Translations under genes and position numbers: made by a program
Part shown: one piece after another, positions 26,932-36,038 of the stretch
Position numbering within the stretch: position 1 is the first letter of the stretch
Layout: each line of letters starts with the position of its first letter
Notes under the pieces: generated by a model
Seen by the model: the letters and a program-made list of their open reading frames with translations, nothing else
Told to the model about the DNA's origin: nothing
Databases searched by the model: none
NCBI RefSeq assembly: GCF_902459735.1
Contig: NZ_CABPRV010000017.1
Location: 34,928-98,927 of the forward strand
From: Pandoraea capi
GTDB lineage: Bacteria; Pseudomonadota; Gammaproteobacteria; Burkholderiales; Burkholderiaceae
Direction of reading: 5' to 3'
DNA length: 64,000 nucleotides

Positions 26932-27984
26932 ATGGCGTCCACCCTGCGAGACACACCGATGCGCAATGCCAATGTGGAGTCGTTGCTGGTTTCCCTGATC
27001 GGGAAAGCACGCACCGACGCGCTGTTCGCCACGCTCAATTCCCCGTCGATCCTGGCCGACTTCGAGTTCGGCAGCGTCACCCGCGCCGAACTGGCGCAGG
27101 CGATGAACATGGCCCTGTTCGAAGGGCTGCTGGAGCGCTCGGCGAACGGCCGGACTTACACCGAAGAAGCCATCGCTGCCGGTGGTGGCGTGTACTTCGA
27201 TCACGGCGCGCTGCGCACCGTGCGTTGGGACCAGAACGGCGCCCTGCCCCCGGGCGAATCGGCGTTCACGCGCATTCTGCGTCCGCTCGGTTTCAAGCTC
27301 AACGGCCGTTATCCGCTCGATCGCCTCGGCATGACGGGCCGCGCCTATGCCCATGAAGACTGCCCGGACGAAATCTCGCAATTCTTCGTGAGCGAGCTGC
27401 ATCCGGAGCGTTTCTCGGAGACGTTCCAGCAAGCGGTATCGCGCGTGGTCGGCACGTCGACGGACCCGCTCACGCCGGCCGCCGTCGGTCAACTGTGGGA
27501 ACTGGAGCGCGACGGTACGCTGCCGCTGGAGACCGCACAGGCCTTGCTGCCGGTGATCGTGGGCGCGTTTGCGCGTCAGCACGAGGTGCCGAGCGAGGCC
27601 GATTACGAACTGCTGCTGGCGGAATCTGCCGAAATGGCCTGGATTTCCACCGAAGGCAACGCCTTCAACCATGCGACCGATCGTGTGGAAGACGTCTTCG
27701 CCCTCTCGGACGCCGAGAAGGCCAAGGGCCGCCCGATGAAGCCCGAAGTCGAGCGCTCGCGCTCGGGTCGCGTGTTTCAGACGGCCTATCGCGCCGACAC
27801 CGTGCGTCGCGAATTCCGCGCCGCGAACGGTGAGCTCGTCACGCGCGAAGTCCCGGGTTCGTTCTACGAATTCATCACGCGTCATCGCGAGTACGACAAT
27901 GCCAGGCGCTGCTGGAAGCTCGATCTGCGTTTCGACGCAGGCAACGCGCAGGGCATTTTCAAGATGACGGCCAACGCCAAGTAA
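26932..27984 (+). CDS. hglS: 2-oxoadipate dioxygenase/decarboxylase (HglS, DUF1338)
   Basis: A DUF1338 protein of 350 residues (341 if the ATG at 26959 is used). HglS enzymes convert 2-oxoadipate plus O2 to D-2-hydroxyglutarate and CO2 with a mononuclear iron. The metal-ligand/substrate motif is visible as YFDHGALRTV, with H91 and R95 matching the family HxxxR pattern. It is clearly shorter than the roughly 450-residue E. coli YdcJ or Pseudomonas HglS and closer to the compact branch also found in plants and fungi. It heads an operon with an AmaB-type dehydrogenase and a LysN-type transaminase, which makes a 2-oxoadipate role convincing. Confidence 0.85.
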   Translation: MASTLRDTPMRNANVESLLVSLIGKARTDALFATLNSPSILADFEFGSVTRAELAQAMNMALFEGLLERSANGRTYTEEAIAAGGGVYFDHGALRTVRWDQNGALPPGESAFTRILRPLGFKLNGRYPLDRLGMTGRAYAHEDCPDEISQFFVSELHPERFSETFQQAVSRVVGTSTDPLTPAAVGQLWELERDGTLPLETAQALLPVIVGAFARQHEVPSEADYELLLAESAEMAWISTEGNAFNHATDRVEDVFALSDAEKAKGRPMKPEVERSRSGRVFQTAYRADTVRREFRAANGELVTREVPGSFYEFITRHREYDNARRCWKLDLRFDAGNAQGIFKMTANAK

Positions 27985-28013
27985 CCAACACCGAATTCCA
28001 TAAGGGTATCCAC

Positions 28014-29513
28014 GTGAACGCGACTTCCATCCTCAACGAACTGGGCATTGCCAAACTGGCCGAGACCGGCGACATCGCCGTGCATTCGCCGATCAACGGC
28101 GAACTCATCGGCCGCGTGGCCAGCGCTTCGGTCGCCGACGCTCAAGCCGCACTCGCCCGCGCGCAGACCGCCTTCACCGCATGGCGCAACGTGCCGGCCC
28201 CGCGTCGCGGCGAGCTGGTTCGCCTGCTCGGCGAAAAGCTGCGCGAGCGCAAGCAGGCACTCGGCGCTCTGGTCACGCTCGAAGCCGGCAAGATCCTGCA
28301 AGAGGGTCTGGGTGAAGTGCAGGAAATGATCGACATCTGCGACTTCGCCGTCGGCCTGTCGCGTCAGTTGTACGGTCTGACGATCGCCTCGGAGCGTCCG
28401 GGCCACCGCATGGCCGAGACGTGGCACCCGATGGGCGTTTGCACCGTCATCTCCGCCTTCAACTTCCCGGTCGCCGTGTGGTCGTGGAACGCTGCGCTGG
28501 CACTCGTGTGCGGCAACGCCGTGGTGTGGAAGCCGTCGGAAAAGACGCCGCTGACCGCACTCGCCGTGAACAAGCTGATGGAAGACGTTATCGCCGAATT
28601 CGGCGACGCCCCGGAAGGCCTGACGGCGCTGGTGATCGGCGGTCGCGACGTGGGTGAAGCGCTCGTCGCCGACCCGCGCTCGGCCATCGTGAGCGCCACG
28701 GGCAGCACGGAAATGGGCCGCAAGGTCGGCGTGGAAGTCGCGCGCCGCTTCGGTCGCTCGATCCTCGAACTCGGTGGCAACAACGCCGGTATCGTGACCG
28801 AAAGCGCCAACCCGGAACTCGCCCTGCGCGGCATTCTATTCTCGGCCGTGGGCACCGCCGGTCAGCGCTGCACCACGCTGCGCCGCCTGTTCGTGCACGA
28901 GAGCGTGTACGACAAGACCGTCGAGCGTCTGAAGACGCTGTACGGCAAGGTCGCCATCGGTAACCCGCTGGAACGCGGCACGCTCATGGGTCCGCTGATC
29001 GACGAAGGCGCCTTCAAGCGCATGCAAAGCGCGCTTGAGCAAGCGCGTGCGCAAGGCGGCAAGGTCACGGGCGGCGAGCGCTACACCGTGGCGGGCAACG
29101 AAGGCGGCTTCTACGTGACGCCCGCCATCGTCGAAATGCCGTCGCAAACGGAAGTCGTGCTGACGGAAACGTTCGCGCCGATTCTCTACGTGCTCAAGTA
29201 CAGCGATTTCGCACAGGCGATCGACGCCAACAATGCGTCGTCGCACGGTCTGTCGTCGTGTGTGTTCACGAACGACCTGCGCGAAGCCGAGCGCTTCACC
29301 TCGTCGGCCGGTAGCGACTGCGGTATCGCCAACGTCAACATCGGCCCGAGCGGCGCGGAAATCGGCGGCGCGTTCGGCGGCGAGAAGGAAACCGGCGGTG
29401 GCCGCGAGTCGGGCTCCGACGCGTGGAAGGGCTACATGCGCCGCGCGACCAACACCGTGAACTACTCTTCCGCCCTGCCGCTCGCGCAAGGCATCGACTT
29501 CTCGATCGAGTAA
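28014..29513 (+). CDS. amaB: L-piperidine-6-carboxylate / aminoadipate-semialdehyde dehydrogenase
   Basis: A 499-residue aldehyde dehydrogenase of the ALDH7 (antiquitin) family. The family-specific blocks FGRSILELGGNN (catalytic E252) and GTAGQRCTTLRR (nucleophile C286) are present. It oxidises L-2-aminoadipate-6-semialdehyde, the open form of piperideine-6-carboxylate, to L-2-aminoadipate. The start is a GTG with AAGGG upstream. It is 29 bp downstream of hglS and followed by a 2-aminoadipate-type transaminase, giving three consecutive steps of lysine breakdown. Confidence 0.9.
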   Translation: MNATSILNELGIAKLAETGDIAVHSPINGELIGRVASASVADAQAALARAQTAFTAWRNVPAPRRGELVRLLGEKLRERKQALGALVTLEAGKILQEGLGEVQEMIDICDFAVGLSRQLYGLTIASERPGHRMAETWHPMGVCTVISAFNFPVAVWSWNAALALVCGNAVVWKPSEKTPLTALAVNKLMEDVIAEFGDAPEGLTALVIGGRDVGEALVADPRSAIVSATGSTEMGRKVGVEVARRFGRSILELGGNNAGIVTESANPELALRGILFSAVGTAGQRCTTLRRLFVHESVYDKTVERLKTLYGKVAIGNPLERGTLMGPLIDEGAFKRMQSALEQARAQGGKVTGGERYTVAGNEGGFYVTPAIVEMPSQTEVVLTETFAPILYVLKYSDFAQAIDANNASSHGLSSCVFTNDLREAERFTSSAGSDCGIANVNIGPSGAEIGGAFGGEKETGGGRESGSDAWKGYMRRATNTVNYSSALPLAQGIDFSIE

Positions 29514-29692
29514 GTCGCGCTGGCAGCGCTCCGGCGTCGGACATGGCGGTCCCTGCGATCTTCGCGGTAACCGACCCTGCACGACGCCCGGCATCTGCCA
29601 CCGATTCTGCCCGTGCCGGACGTGTTCAAGCGTCCGGCGCCACCGCTTCCCCGACCGCACTCTCACGTCACGCTTTGAATAGCGAGGCTCTC

Positions 29693-30889
29693 ATGTACGC
29701 ATTCACTTCTCCATTCGCCAACCCGGTCGGCTCGCCGATTCGCGAACTGTTCAAATATCTGGCCGAGCCCGGCATGATCTCGTTTGCGGGCGGCTACCCG
29801 GCGAGCGATCTGTTCGATGTCGACGGTCTCGCGGCCGCGCAGGCGCGCGCCTTCGCATTGCCGACGCGCTGCCTGCAATACGGCCCGACCGATGGCCTCG
29901 CTGAGCTCAAGGCACAGCTCATCGCCCTGATGGCGCAACGCGGCTCGCCATGCGCCTCGGAAGAACTGCTGGTGACGACGGGCTCACAGCAGGGACTCGA
30001 CCTGTTGCTGCGCGTGATGGTCGCGCCGGGCGATGTCGTGGTGACAGAGCAACCCGCCTATCCCGCGACGTTGCAGGCCTTGCGTCTGCAACAGGCGAAG
30101 CTCGTCACGGTGCCCGTCGATGCGCACGGCCTGGACGTCGATCACCTGAGCGCGCTGCTGCGCGAAGGCAAGATCGCGGTGCCCAAGCTGCTGTACACCG
30201 TGCCGACGTTCGCCAATCCGACGGGCGCAACGCTCTCGCGCGAGCGCCGCATTGCGCTGCTCAGGCTCGCCGTCGAATATCGCTTCGTGATCGTCGAGGA
30301 CGATCCGTACGGCGATCTGCGTTTCGCAGGCGAAGCGGTGCCGACGATGCTCGGCCTGACGGCCGAAGTGCCGGGCTCGCGCGACTGGGTGGTGCACTTC
30401 TCGAGCCTGTCGAAGATCGTGGCGCCGGGGCTGCGCGTGGGCTGGACGGTCGCGCCGCCGGAGATTGCGCGTCGCTGTGTCGTCGCCAAGCAGACGGTCG
30501 ATCTGTGCAGCGTGCCGTGGACGCAGGCCGTTGCCGCCGAGTATCTCGCCGAGGGGTCGCTCACGCGCCATTTGCCGAAGATCACCGAGGCTTACCGTCT
30601 CAAGTGCGAAGCGATGTGCGGCACACTCAGCGACAAGCTGGGCGACGCGATTCAATTCCATGCGCCGCAGGGCGGCATGTTCGTGTGGGCGCGTCTGGCT
30701 GCCGTCAAGACCAGCGAGTTGCTGCCGAATGCGATCGCCGAGAAGGTGCTGTTCGTGCCGGGCACGGCGTTCTTCGCCGAGCATGCGGACGAAGCGTCGC
30801 TGCGCCTGTCGTTCGCGGCGCCTGCCGTGACCGCGATCGAGGAAGGCGTGGCGCGTCTGGCGCGTGCGATGGAAGCCACGGGCAAATAA
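29693..30889 (+). CDS. PLP aminotransferase, probable 2-aminoadipate transaminase
   Basis: A 398-residue fold-type I aminotransferase of the LysN/MocR-catalytic-domain group. The PLP lysine is K241 in FSSLSKIVAPGLRVGW; NPTGATLS and EDDPYGDLRF are the other cofactor-contact blocks. The start at 29693 follows GCGAGG. A longer open frame to 29423 overlaps amaB and is not supported. Given the neighbours, it most likely turns L-2-aminoadipate into 2-oxoadipate. Broad specificity for aromatic or branched amino acids is possible in this group. Confidence 0.85.
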   Translation: MYAFTSPFANPVGSPIRELFKYLAEPGMISFAGGYPASDLFDVDGLAAAQARAFALPTRCLQYGPTDGLAELKAQLIALMAQRGSPCASEELLVTTGSQQGLDLLLRVMVAPGDVVVTEQPAYPATLQALRLQQAKLVTVPVDAHGLDVDHLSALLREGKIAVPKLLYTVPTFANPTGATLSRERRIALLRLAVEYRFVIVEDDPYGDLRFAGEAVPTMLGLTAEVPGSRDWVVHFSSLSKIVAPGLRVGWTVAPPEIARRCVVAKQTVDLCSVPWTQAVAAEYLAEGSLTRHLPKITEAYRLKCEAMCGTLSDKLGDAIQFHAPQGGMFVWARLAAVKTSELLPNAIAEKVLFVPGTAFFAEHADEASLRLSFAAPAVTAIEEGVARLARAMEATGK

Positions 30890-30907
30890 GACTGCCGCCA
30901 TGACAAC

Positions 30908-30956
30908 AGGGCCTCGACCACCGTCGCTTTGCGCGACGACTGGCGAGGCCCTTATG
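30908..30956. terminator. Hairpin between the aminoadipate operon and the dehydrogenase gene
   Basis: Perfect 9-bp arms AGGGCCTCG (30908-30916) and CGAGGCCCT (30944-30952) enclosing an inner GTCG/CGAC stem. The U-run is weak (TTAT), so termination may be factor-assisted. It is placed between convergent genes. Confidence 0.5.
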
Positions 30957-31012
30957 GTTTGTGCCGACGGCGCGCACTGGCGCTCACCGGCGTCCGGCGA
31001 CGCCGACAGCGC

Positions 31013-32467
31013 TTACAACTTCACGCAGACGTTGCGCAGTTCGGTGTAGAACTCCAGCGAATGCACGCCGCCTTCGCGGCCGATGCCCGATTGCTTTGCA
31101 CCGCCGAACGCGGTGCGCAGATCACGCAGGAACCACGCGTTGATCCAGCACACGCCCACTTCGAGCGCCGCCCCCATGCGATGCGCGCGACTGACGTCCG
31201 ACGTCCACACGGTGGCCGCCAGACCGTACGGCGTAGCGTTCGCCATCGCGATCACTTCGTCTTCCGTATCGAACGGCGCGATGTGGCAGCACGGCCCGAA
31301 GATTTCCTCCTGAATGACAGACGCTGTCTCCGGCAGTCCCGTCCAGATCGTGGGCTGCACCCAGGCGCCGTCCTTCATCGAGGCGGGCATGTCGGGCACA
31401 CCGCCACCGGTCACGACCGTCGCGCCTTCGGCACGTGCCTTTTCGTAATACGACAGCACCTTCTCGCGATGCACTTGCGAGACGAGCGGCCCGAAGTTCG
31501 TACCTTCGGCATACGGATCGCCCAGCTTCAGCGCTTCGGCGCGTGTCTTGAGCGCCTCGACGAAGCGATCGAAGATCGGACGCTGCACGTACACGCGCTC
31601 CGTCCCGAGGCAGACCTGACCGCTGTTGTCGAACGCCGAGCGCGTGATGCCGGCCACGGCCTTGTCGAAATCGGCGTCGGCGAACACGATCCCCGGGTTC
31701 TTGCCGCCCAGCTCGAACGACACCGGGCGAACGCCGTTGGCCGCCGCCTTCATGATGGCTTCGCCGGTGCGCGTCTCGCCGGTGAAGGTAATGCCGTTCA
31801 CGCCCGGATGCTCGGTGAGGAACGCGCCCGCCGACTCAGGACCGAAGCCGTGCACCACGTTGTACACCCCTGCCGGCACACCGACTTCGTTCATGACTTC
31901 GCCCAGCAGCGTCGCTGTGGCCGGGGTCTCTTCCGACGGCTTCACGACAACCGTGTTGCCGAACGCCAGCGCCGGACCGACCTTCCACGTCATGAGCAAC
32001 AGCGGCAGATTCCACGGACAGACGACCGCGATCACGCCGCGCGGCGTGCGCACACCGTAGTTCAGCGCGTTGCCGCCATCGGGCGTCGTCATCGCGAACG
32101 ACTCCGTCGGCACGTTCTTGATCATGTCCGCGAACACCTTGAAGTTCGCGGCGCCGCGCGGGATGTCCAGATGACTCGCCAGGCTGTGCGGCTTGCCCGT
32201 ATCTGCGATTTCGGCCGCGAGGAAGTCGTCGAAGCGACGGTTGATGCCGTCGGCCACGGCGTGCAGCAGCTCGACGCGCTGGGCGACCGTCATCTTGCCC
32301 CACGGGCCGTGCAGCGCGGCGCGGGCGGCACGCACGGCGGCGTCGACTTCGGCGCGGCCGGCTTCGTGCACGTGACCGATCAGGCTGTTGTCCACCGGAT
32401 TGCGGTTCTCGAAGGTGCGGGCGCTGGAAACCCACTCACCGTTGATGAAGTTCTGGAAATCCTTCAT
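31013..32467 (-). CDS. 2-hydroxymuconic semialdehyde dehydrogenase
   Basis: A 484-residue NAD-dependent aldehyde dehydrogenase closest in pattern to XylG/DmpC/AmnC. It has FELGGKNPGIVFADADFD (catalytic Glu) and FDNSGQVCLGTERVYVQ (catalytic Cys). It oxidises 2-hydroxymuconate semialdehyde (meta-cleavage product) or 2-aminomuconate semialdehyde. No other meta-pathway enzymes adjoin it; the nearest extradiol dioxygenase in the window is at 19274-20137. GAGAGTGAGAC precedes the start. It is divergent from an FCD-GntR gene that probably controls it. Confidence 0.82.
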   Translation of the reverse strand: MKDFQNFINGEWVSSARTFENRNPVDNSLIGHVHEAGRAEVDAAVRAARAALHGPWGKMTVAQRVELLHAVADGINRRFDDFLAAEIADTGKPHSLASHLDIPRGAANFKVFADMIKNVPTESFAMTTPDGGNALNYGVRTPRGVIAVVCPWNLPLLLMTWKVGPALAFGNTVVVKPSEETPATATLLGEVMNEVGVPAGVYNVVHGFGPESAGAFLTEHPGVNGITFTGETRTGEAIMKAAANGVRPVSFELGGKNPGIVFADADFDKAVAGITRSAFDNSGQVCLGTERVYVQRPIFDRFVEALKTRAEALKLGDPYAEGTNFGPLVSQVHREKVLSYYEKARAEGATVVTGGGVPDMPASMKDGAWVQPTIWTGLPETASVIQEEIFGPCCHIAPFDTEDEVIAMANATPYGLAATVWTSDVSRAHRMGAALEVGVCWINAWFLRDLRTAFGGAKQSGIGREGGVHSLEFYTELRNVCVKL

Positions 32468-32647
32468 GTCTCACTCTCGTTCTGTCTGGATGGCTGCGGG
32501 ACGACATCGCACGCCCCCGCAACAGAGGGGCGACGTCGGCATGAAGCACACGATAAAGCCGGCGACCGATGATCGTCAACATTTTCTCGAGAATTTTTAT
32601 TTATCTCGATTATTTGTGGATTTTGCGAAAATTTGACGGAAGCTGCC

Positions 32648-32713
32648 TATAATCCCAAACTCGATCCCAAACTCGATCGCGAAACCCGATCCAAGACTCG
32701 ATCCCGAAACCCG
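32648..32713 (+). repeat. Tandem 12-13 bp repeats in the leader of the GntR gene
   Basis: Five consecutive degenerate units of the form ATCCCRAACYCG run from 32651 to 32713, starting at the last bases of a TATAAT box (32648-32653). The array lies 30 bp upstream of the GntR start codon and probably in its 5' untranslated region. Its role is unknown; it could be operator half-sites or a replication-slippage array. Confidence 0.55.
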
Positions 32714-32742
32714 ATCGTCCCCGCCACCTCACCGTCCGCCGC

Positions 32743-33480
32743 ATGCATAGCCCGACCCCATCCGCCGCCCCGACCGCCGACGCCACGCTGGCCCAGAGCG
32801 CTTACATGCGTCTGCGCAGCGACATCGTCGAGGGGCACCTCGCGCCGGGCGAAAAGCTGCGCGTCGAGCATCTGAAGGATCGTTACGAAGTTGGGGCGGG
32901 TACGTTGCGCGAGGCGCTCGCGTTGCTGGTCGCCGATGCGCTCGTCGTCCAGCACGGCCATCGCGGCTTTCGGGTGACGCCGATCTCGCTGGCCGACTTC
33001 ATCGACATCACCGAGACGCGGGTGCAGCTCGAGACGCAAGCGCTACGCCAGTCCGTCGCGCTGGGGGACGACACGTGGGAAGCCGATCTGACGAGCGCGT
33101 TTCACCTGCTCACGCTCGCCGAAGAGCGGTTGGGGGATGGCAAGACCGGCGACGGCGGCCAGTTCGCCCAGTGGGAAGTGCGCAACCGGGCGTTTCATGA
33201 AGTGCTGATCCGTGCGTGTCCGTCGCGCTGGCTGCATCACTTTCTGGCGATTCTGTATCGCCAGTCGGAGCGGTATCGACGGCTGTCGATCACGCATCGT
33301 CCGGTGCCGCGCGACGTGCATGAGGAGCATCGGGCGATCTTCGACGCCTGTCTCGCACGCGACGCCGATAAAGCCGCCGCGCTGCTCGCCGCGCACATCC
33401 GCAAGACGCTCGAAGCCGTGCGCGAGCTGCCCGACGCCGTCATCAACGCCGGGACAGTGCCGCTCACGCCGGTGCGCTGA
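32743..33480 (+). CDS. GntR-family regulator, FCD subfamily
   Basis: A 245-residue FadR/FCD-type GntR regulator. The N-terminal winged HTH (about residues 16-82, AYMRLRSDIVEGHLAPGEKL and VGAGTLREALALLV) is followed by an all-helical FCD ligand domain with metal-binding histidine pattern (NRAFHEVLI and a late EEHRAIFDACL). It is divergent from the semialdehyde dehydrogenase gene and upstream of the amino-acid hydrolase cluster, so either could be its target. The former is more likely. The ribosome site is not evident. Confidence 0.88.
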   Translation: MHSPTPSAAPTADATLAQSAYMRLRSDIVEGHLAPGEKLRVEHLKDRYEVGAGTLREALALLVADALVVQHGHRGFRVTPISLADFIDITETRVQLETQALRQSVALGDDTWEADLTSAFHLLTLAEERLGDGKTGDGGQFAQWEVRNRAFHEVLIRACPSRWLHHFLAILYRQSERYRRLSITHRPVPRDVHEEHRAIFDACLARDADKAAALLAAHIRKTLEAVRELPDAVINAGTVPLTPVR

Positions 33481-33506
33481 GCACGACACCGCACCGGAAC
33501 ACCCGT

Positions 33507-34685
33507 TCAGCGCGGCAGGCTGTCGCGCACGATCTGCGCGAAGTAACGCGCGCCGAGCGGCAGAATCGCGTCGTTGAAGTCATAGCCGGCGTTGTGCAGC
33601 GGGATCGCGCCCGGCACATCGCCGCTGCCGTTACCGATGAATGCGAAGTTGCCCGGCACGTGCTGCAAGAAGACACCGAAGTCTTCCGACGCCATCATCG
33701 GCGCGACGTCGTCATCAACGCCCGCCTCCCCCGCCACCGCCTTCGCGGCACGCACGGCGAGCGCCGTGTTGTCGGCCCAGTTCACCGTCGGTGCAAATTC
33801 ATGCGTGTACTCGAACTCGCAATGCGCACCGTGCATCGCGCACGCGCCCATGCAAATCTCGCGCATGCGCGCTTCGAGCAACTGCTGAACGTCAGGGGTA
33901 TAGCTTCGCGTGTCGCCCTTGATGACGACGTTCGTCGGAATCGCATTGCGAATGCCGTCCGTGATGAACTCGGTGCATGACACCACCGCCGACAGCCCCG
34001 GATCGACGCTGCGCGATACCACGGTCTGAAGTGCCACCACGATCTGCGCGCCGATCACCAGCGGATCGATGCCCATGTGCGGACGCGCCGCATGCGTGCC
34101 CTTGCCGCGAATCCGGATGACGAAGTTGTCCTCGCTCGCCATGATGCCGCCGGTGCGCGTGGCGATCCGTCCTGCCGGAATTCCCGGCATGTTGTGCACG
34201 CCGTAGATCGCATCGATGGGCAAGCGCGTGAGCAGCCCGTCGGCGATCATCGCCTTCGCGCCGCGGCCATGCTCCTCGGCGGGCTGGAAGATGAAGCGCA
34301 CCGTGCCGTTGAAGTCACGCGACTCGGCGAGCAACTTCGCCGCGCCAAGCACCATCGACATGTGACCGTCGTGCCCGCACGCATGCATCTTGCCGGGCAC
34401 CTGCGACGCGTAATCGCGCCCCGGCGCCTGCTCGGCGATCGACAACGCATCCATGTCAGCGCGAATGCCAATGGCGCCGCCACCCGTCCCCACGCGGAGG
34501 TTCGCCACGATGCCCGTGCCGCCGATGTTGCGGTGAACCTCCAGCCCGAGGCTCTCGAGAATCGTCGCGACCGTCTGCGACGTGGCGACCTCTTCGAATC
34601 CCGTCTCCGGCAACCGATGGAAGGCATGCCGCCAACCGGTGAGCGCCTTGGCGAAATAGGTGTCCTGCGCGATGTCCTGACTCAT
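33507..34685 (-). CDS. M20D amidohydrolase (hippurate hydrolase / aminoacylase-like)
   Basis: A 392-residue metallopeptidase-fold amidohydrolase of the M20D family. The metal-binding blocks MHACGHDGHMSMVLGAAKLL and FQPAEEHGRGAKAMI are clear. Such enzymes hydrolyse N-acyl amino acids, N-benzoylglycine or related amides. It is the last gene of a minus-strand group with diaminopropionate ammonia-lyase and a carbamoyl-amino-acid hydrolase, suggesting stepwise breakdown of an acylated or carbamoylated diamino acid. Confidence 0.88.
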   Translation of the reverse strand: MSQDIAQDTYFAKALTGWRHAFHRLPETGFEEVATSQTVATILESLGLEVHRNIGGTGIVANLRVGTGGGAIGIRADMDALSIAEQAPGRDYASQVPGKMHACGHDGHMSMVLGAAKLLAESRDFNGTVRFIFQPAEEHGRGAKAMIADGLLTRLPIDAIYGVHNMPGIPAGRIATRTGGIMASEDNFVIRIRGKGTHAARPHMGIDPLVIGAQIVVALQTVVSRSVDPGLSAVVSCTEFITDGIRNAIPTNVVIKGDTRSYTPDVQQLLEARMREICMGACAMHGAHCEFEYTHEFAPTVNWADNTALAVRAAKAVAGEAGVDDDVAPMMASEDFGVFLQHVPGNFAFIGNGSGDVPGAIPLHNAGYDFNDAILPLGARYFAQIVRDSLPR

Positions 34686-34742
34686 GGCCGATTACCCTTT
34701 CCGGTGATGTCGATGGTCTCGATGATCTTGATGACGTCGATG

Positions 34743-35975
34743 TCAGCGTGTGAGCCACGCCTGCTGACGCGCCTCGACGTCGGTTGCCGACTCGCCCACA
34801 AGCGCCGCATACACAGACGGTGCCGTCGCGCCTTCGGTGTTGATGAGCAACACGCGCGAGTCGACCGTCAGCCCGAGCGCCGCCGCCATCGCGGGCGTCG
34901 CCGCGGCCAGCGCCAGTCCGGCCAGCCCGGCGACGCCGGACTCTCCCGCGACGAACGGCACATCGGTGTCGCTGCCGCGCGCAAGACGCTGCATGGCATC
35001 GACCGCCTGCGCATCGGTGACGGTCATGAACGCGTCCACCGACGGTTGCAGGAAACGCCAGGCAAGCGGCGACGTCTCGCCACACGCCAGTCCGGCCATC
35101 ACCGAATCGACCGACCCCGACGCCGAGGCCGCTTTGCCTGCGATGGCGCTCTGATAGAGGCAATCGGCCTGTTCCGGCTCGACGACCACGAACGTCGGAC
35201 GCCACACGCCCCAACGCTCCCAGAGATAGCTCACGATCCCGGCGGCCAGCCCGCCCACGCCGCCTTGCAGGAAGACGTGCGTCACGGTGCTGACAGCGCC
35301 CACGCGCGACGCGTCGTCGTCGAGCGCTTCCGAGACCTCCGCCGCCACCGTGCCGTACCCCTGCATCACGTCGCGCGGAATGACTTCGTATCCATCGTAG
35401 GACGTATCCGAAACCACGTGCCACCCATGACGGGTGGCAAGCGCCGCCGCTTCCTCGACGGAAGCGTCGTAGTTTCCGGCGATGCGCACGATCTCGGCAT
35501 CGTAAGCGGCAATCGCCTGCTCGCGTTCGTCACTCACGTGGGCGTGCAGCACGATCACACAGTGACAACCGATACGCTGCGCCGCGGCCGCCAGCGCACG
35601 ACCGTGGTTGCCGTCCGTGGCGCTGATGACGGTGAAGCCGCGCAGCGCTTCGCGGTGCTGCCCCGTGAGCAGCGACTGCGCCGTGAATCCCTGTGCCCCG
35701 AACTCGCGCAACAGCAGACGCACCAGTGCAATCGGCGCGCCGAGCGCCTTGAAGCTGCCGAGCGCCGATCGCTTCGCCTCGTCCTTCACGAGTACGCTGC
35801 GCACTCCGAGCGACGCGGCCAGTCCGGGCAACGTGCGCAGCGGCGTGCTGCCGGGCGCGAGCCCGTCCCAATGCGCCAGCCACTCGCGGCTTTGCTGCGC
35901 ACGCGCGATGCTCATGATGTCCTGAAGTTCGGCCGGGTAAGGCGCACGCGTGGCGCGAGGATTGACGTAAAGCAT
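34743..35975 (-). CDS. dpaL: Diaminopropionate ammonia-lyase
   Basis: A 410-residue fold-type II PLP lyase that converts 2,3-diaminopropionate to pyruvate and two ammonia, and can also act on serine. The PLP lysine is K76 in ALGSFKALGAPIAL; the cofactor-binding FVAGESGVAGLAGLA region and SATDGNHGRALA are typical of the YgeX family. The start at 35975 follows GGAG, and an upstream extension has no support. It lies between an M20 amidohydrolase and an AllC-like hydrolase, and resembles the ygeX-ygeY setting of E. coli. Confidence 0.9.
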   Translation of the reverse strand: MLYVNPRATRAPYPAELQDIMSIARAQQSREWLAHWDGLAPGSTPLRTLPGLAASLGVRSVLVKDEAKRSALGSFKALGAPIALVRLLLREFGAQGFTAQSLLTGQHREALRGFTVISATDGNHGRALAAAAQRIGCHCVIVLHAHVSDEREQAIAAYDAEIVRIAGNYDASVEEAAALATRHGWHVVSDTSYDGYEVIPRDVMQGYGTVAAEVSEALDDDASRVGAVSTVTHVFLQGGVGGLAAGIVSYLWERWGVWRPTFVVVEPEQADCLYQSAIAGKAASASGSVDSVMAGLACGETSPLAWRFLQPSVDAFMTVTDAQAVDAMQRLARGSDTDVPFVAGESGVAGLAGLALAAATPAMAAALGLTVDSRVLLINTEGATAPSVYAALVGESATDVEARQQAWLTR

Positions 35976-36038
35976 GGGGGGCTCCGGTGTTGCGGGATGT
36001 TCAGAAAAGACGATGGGGTGACGTAGCGGCAAACGACA

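Noticed and set aside
30929-32572. 547-codon plus-strand frame opposite the aldehyde dehydrogenase
   Set aside because: Antisense shadow of an obvious ALDH gene.
34077-36026. 649-codon plus-strand frame opposite the M20 and dpaL genes
   Set aside because: Spans two well-supported genes on the other strand and has no domain of its own.
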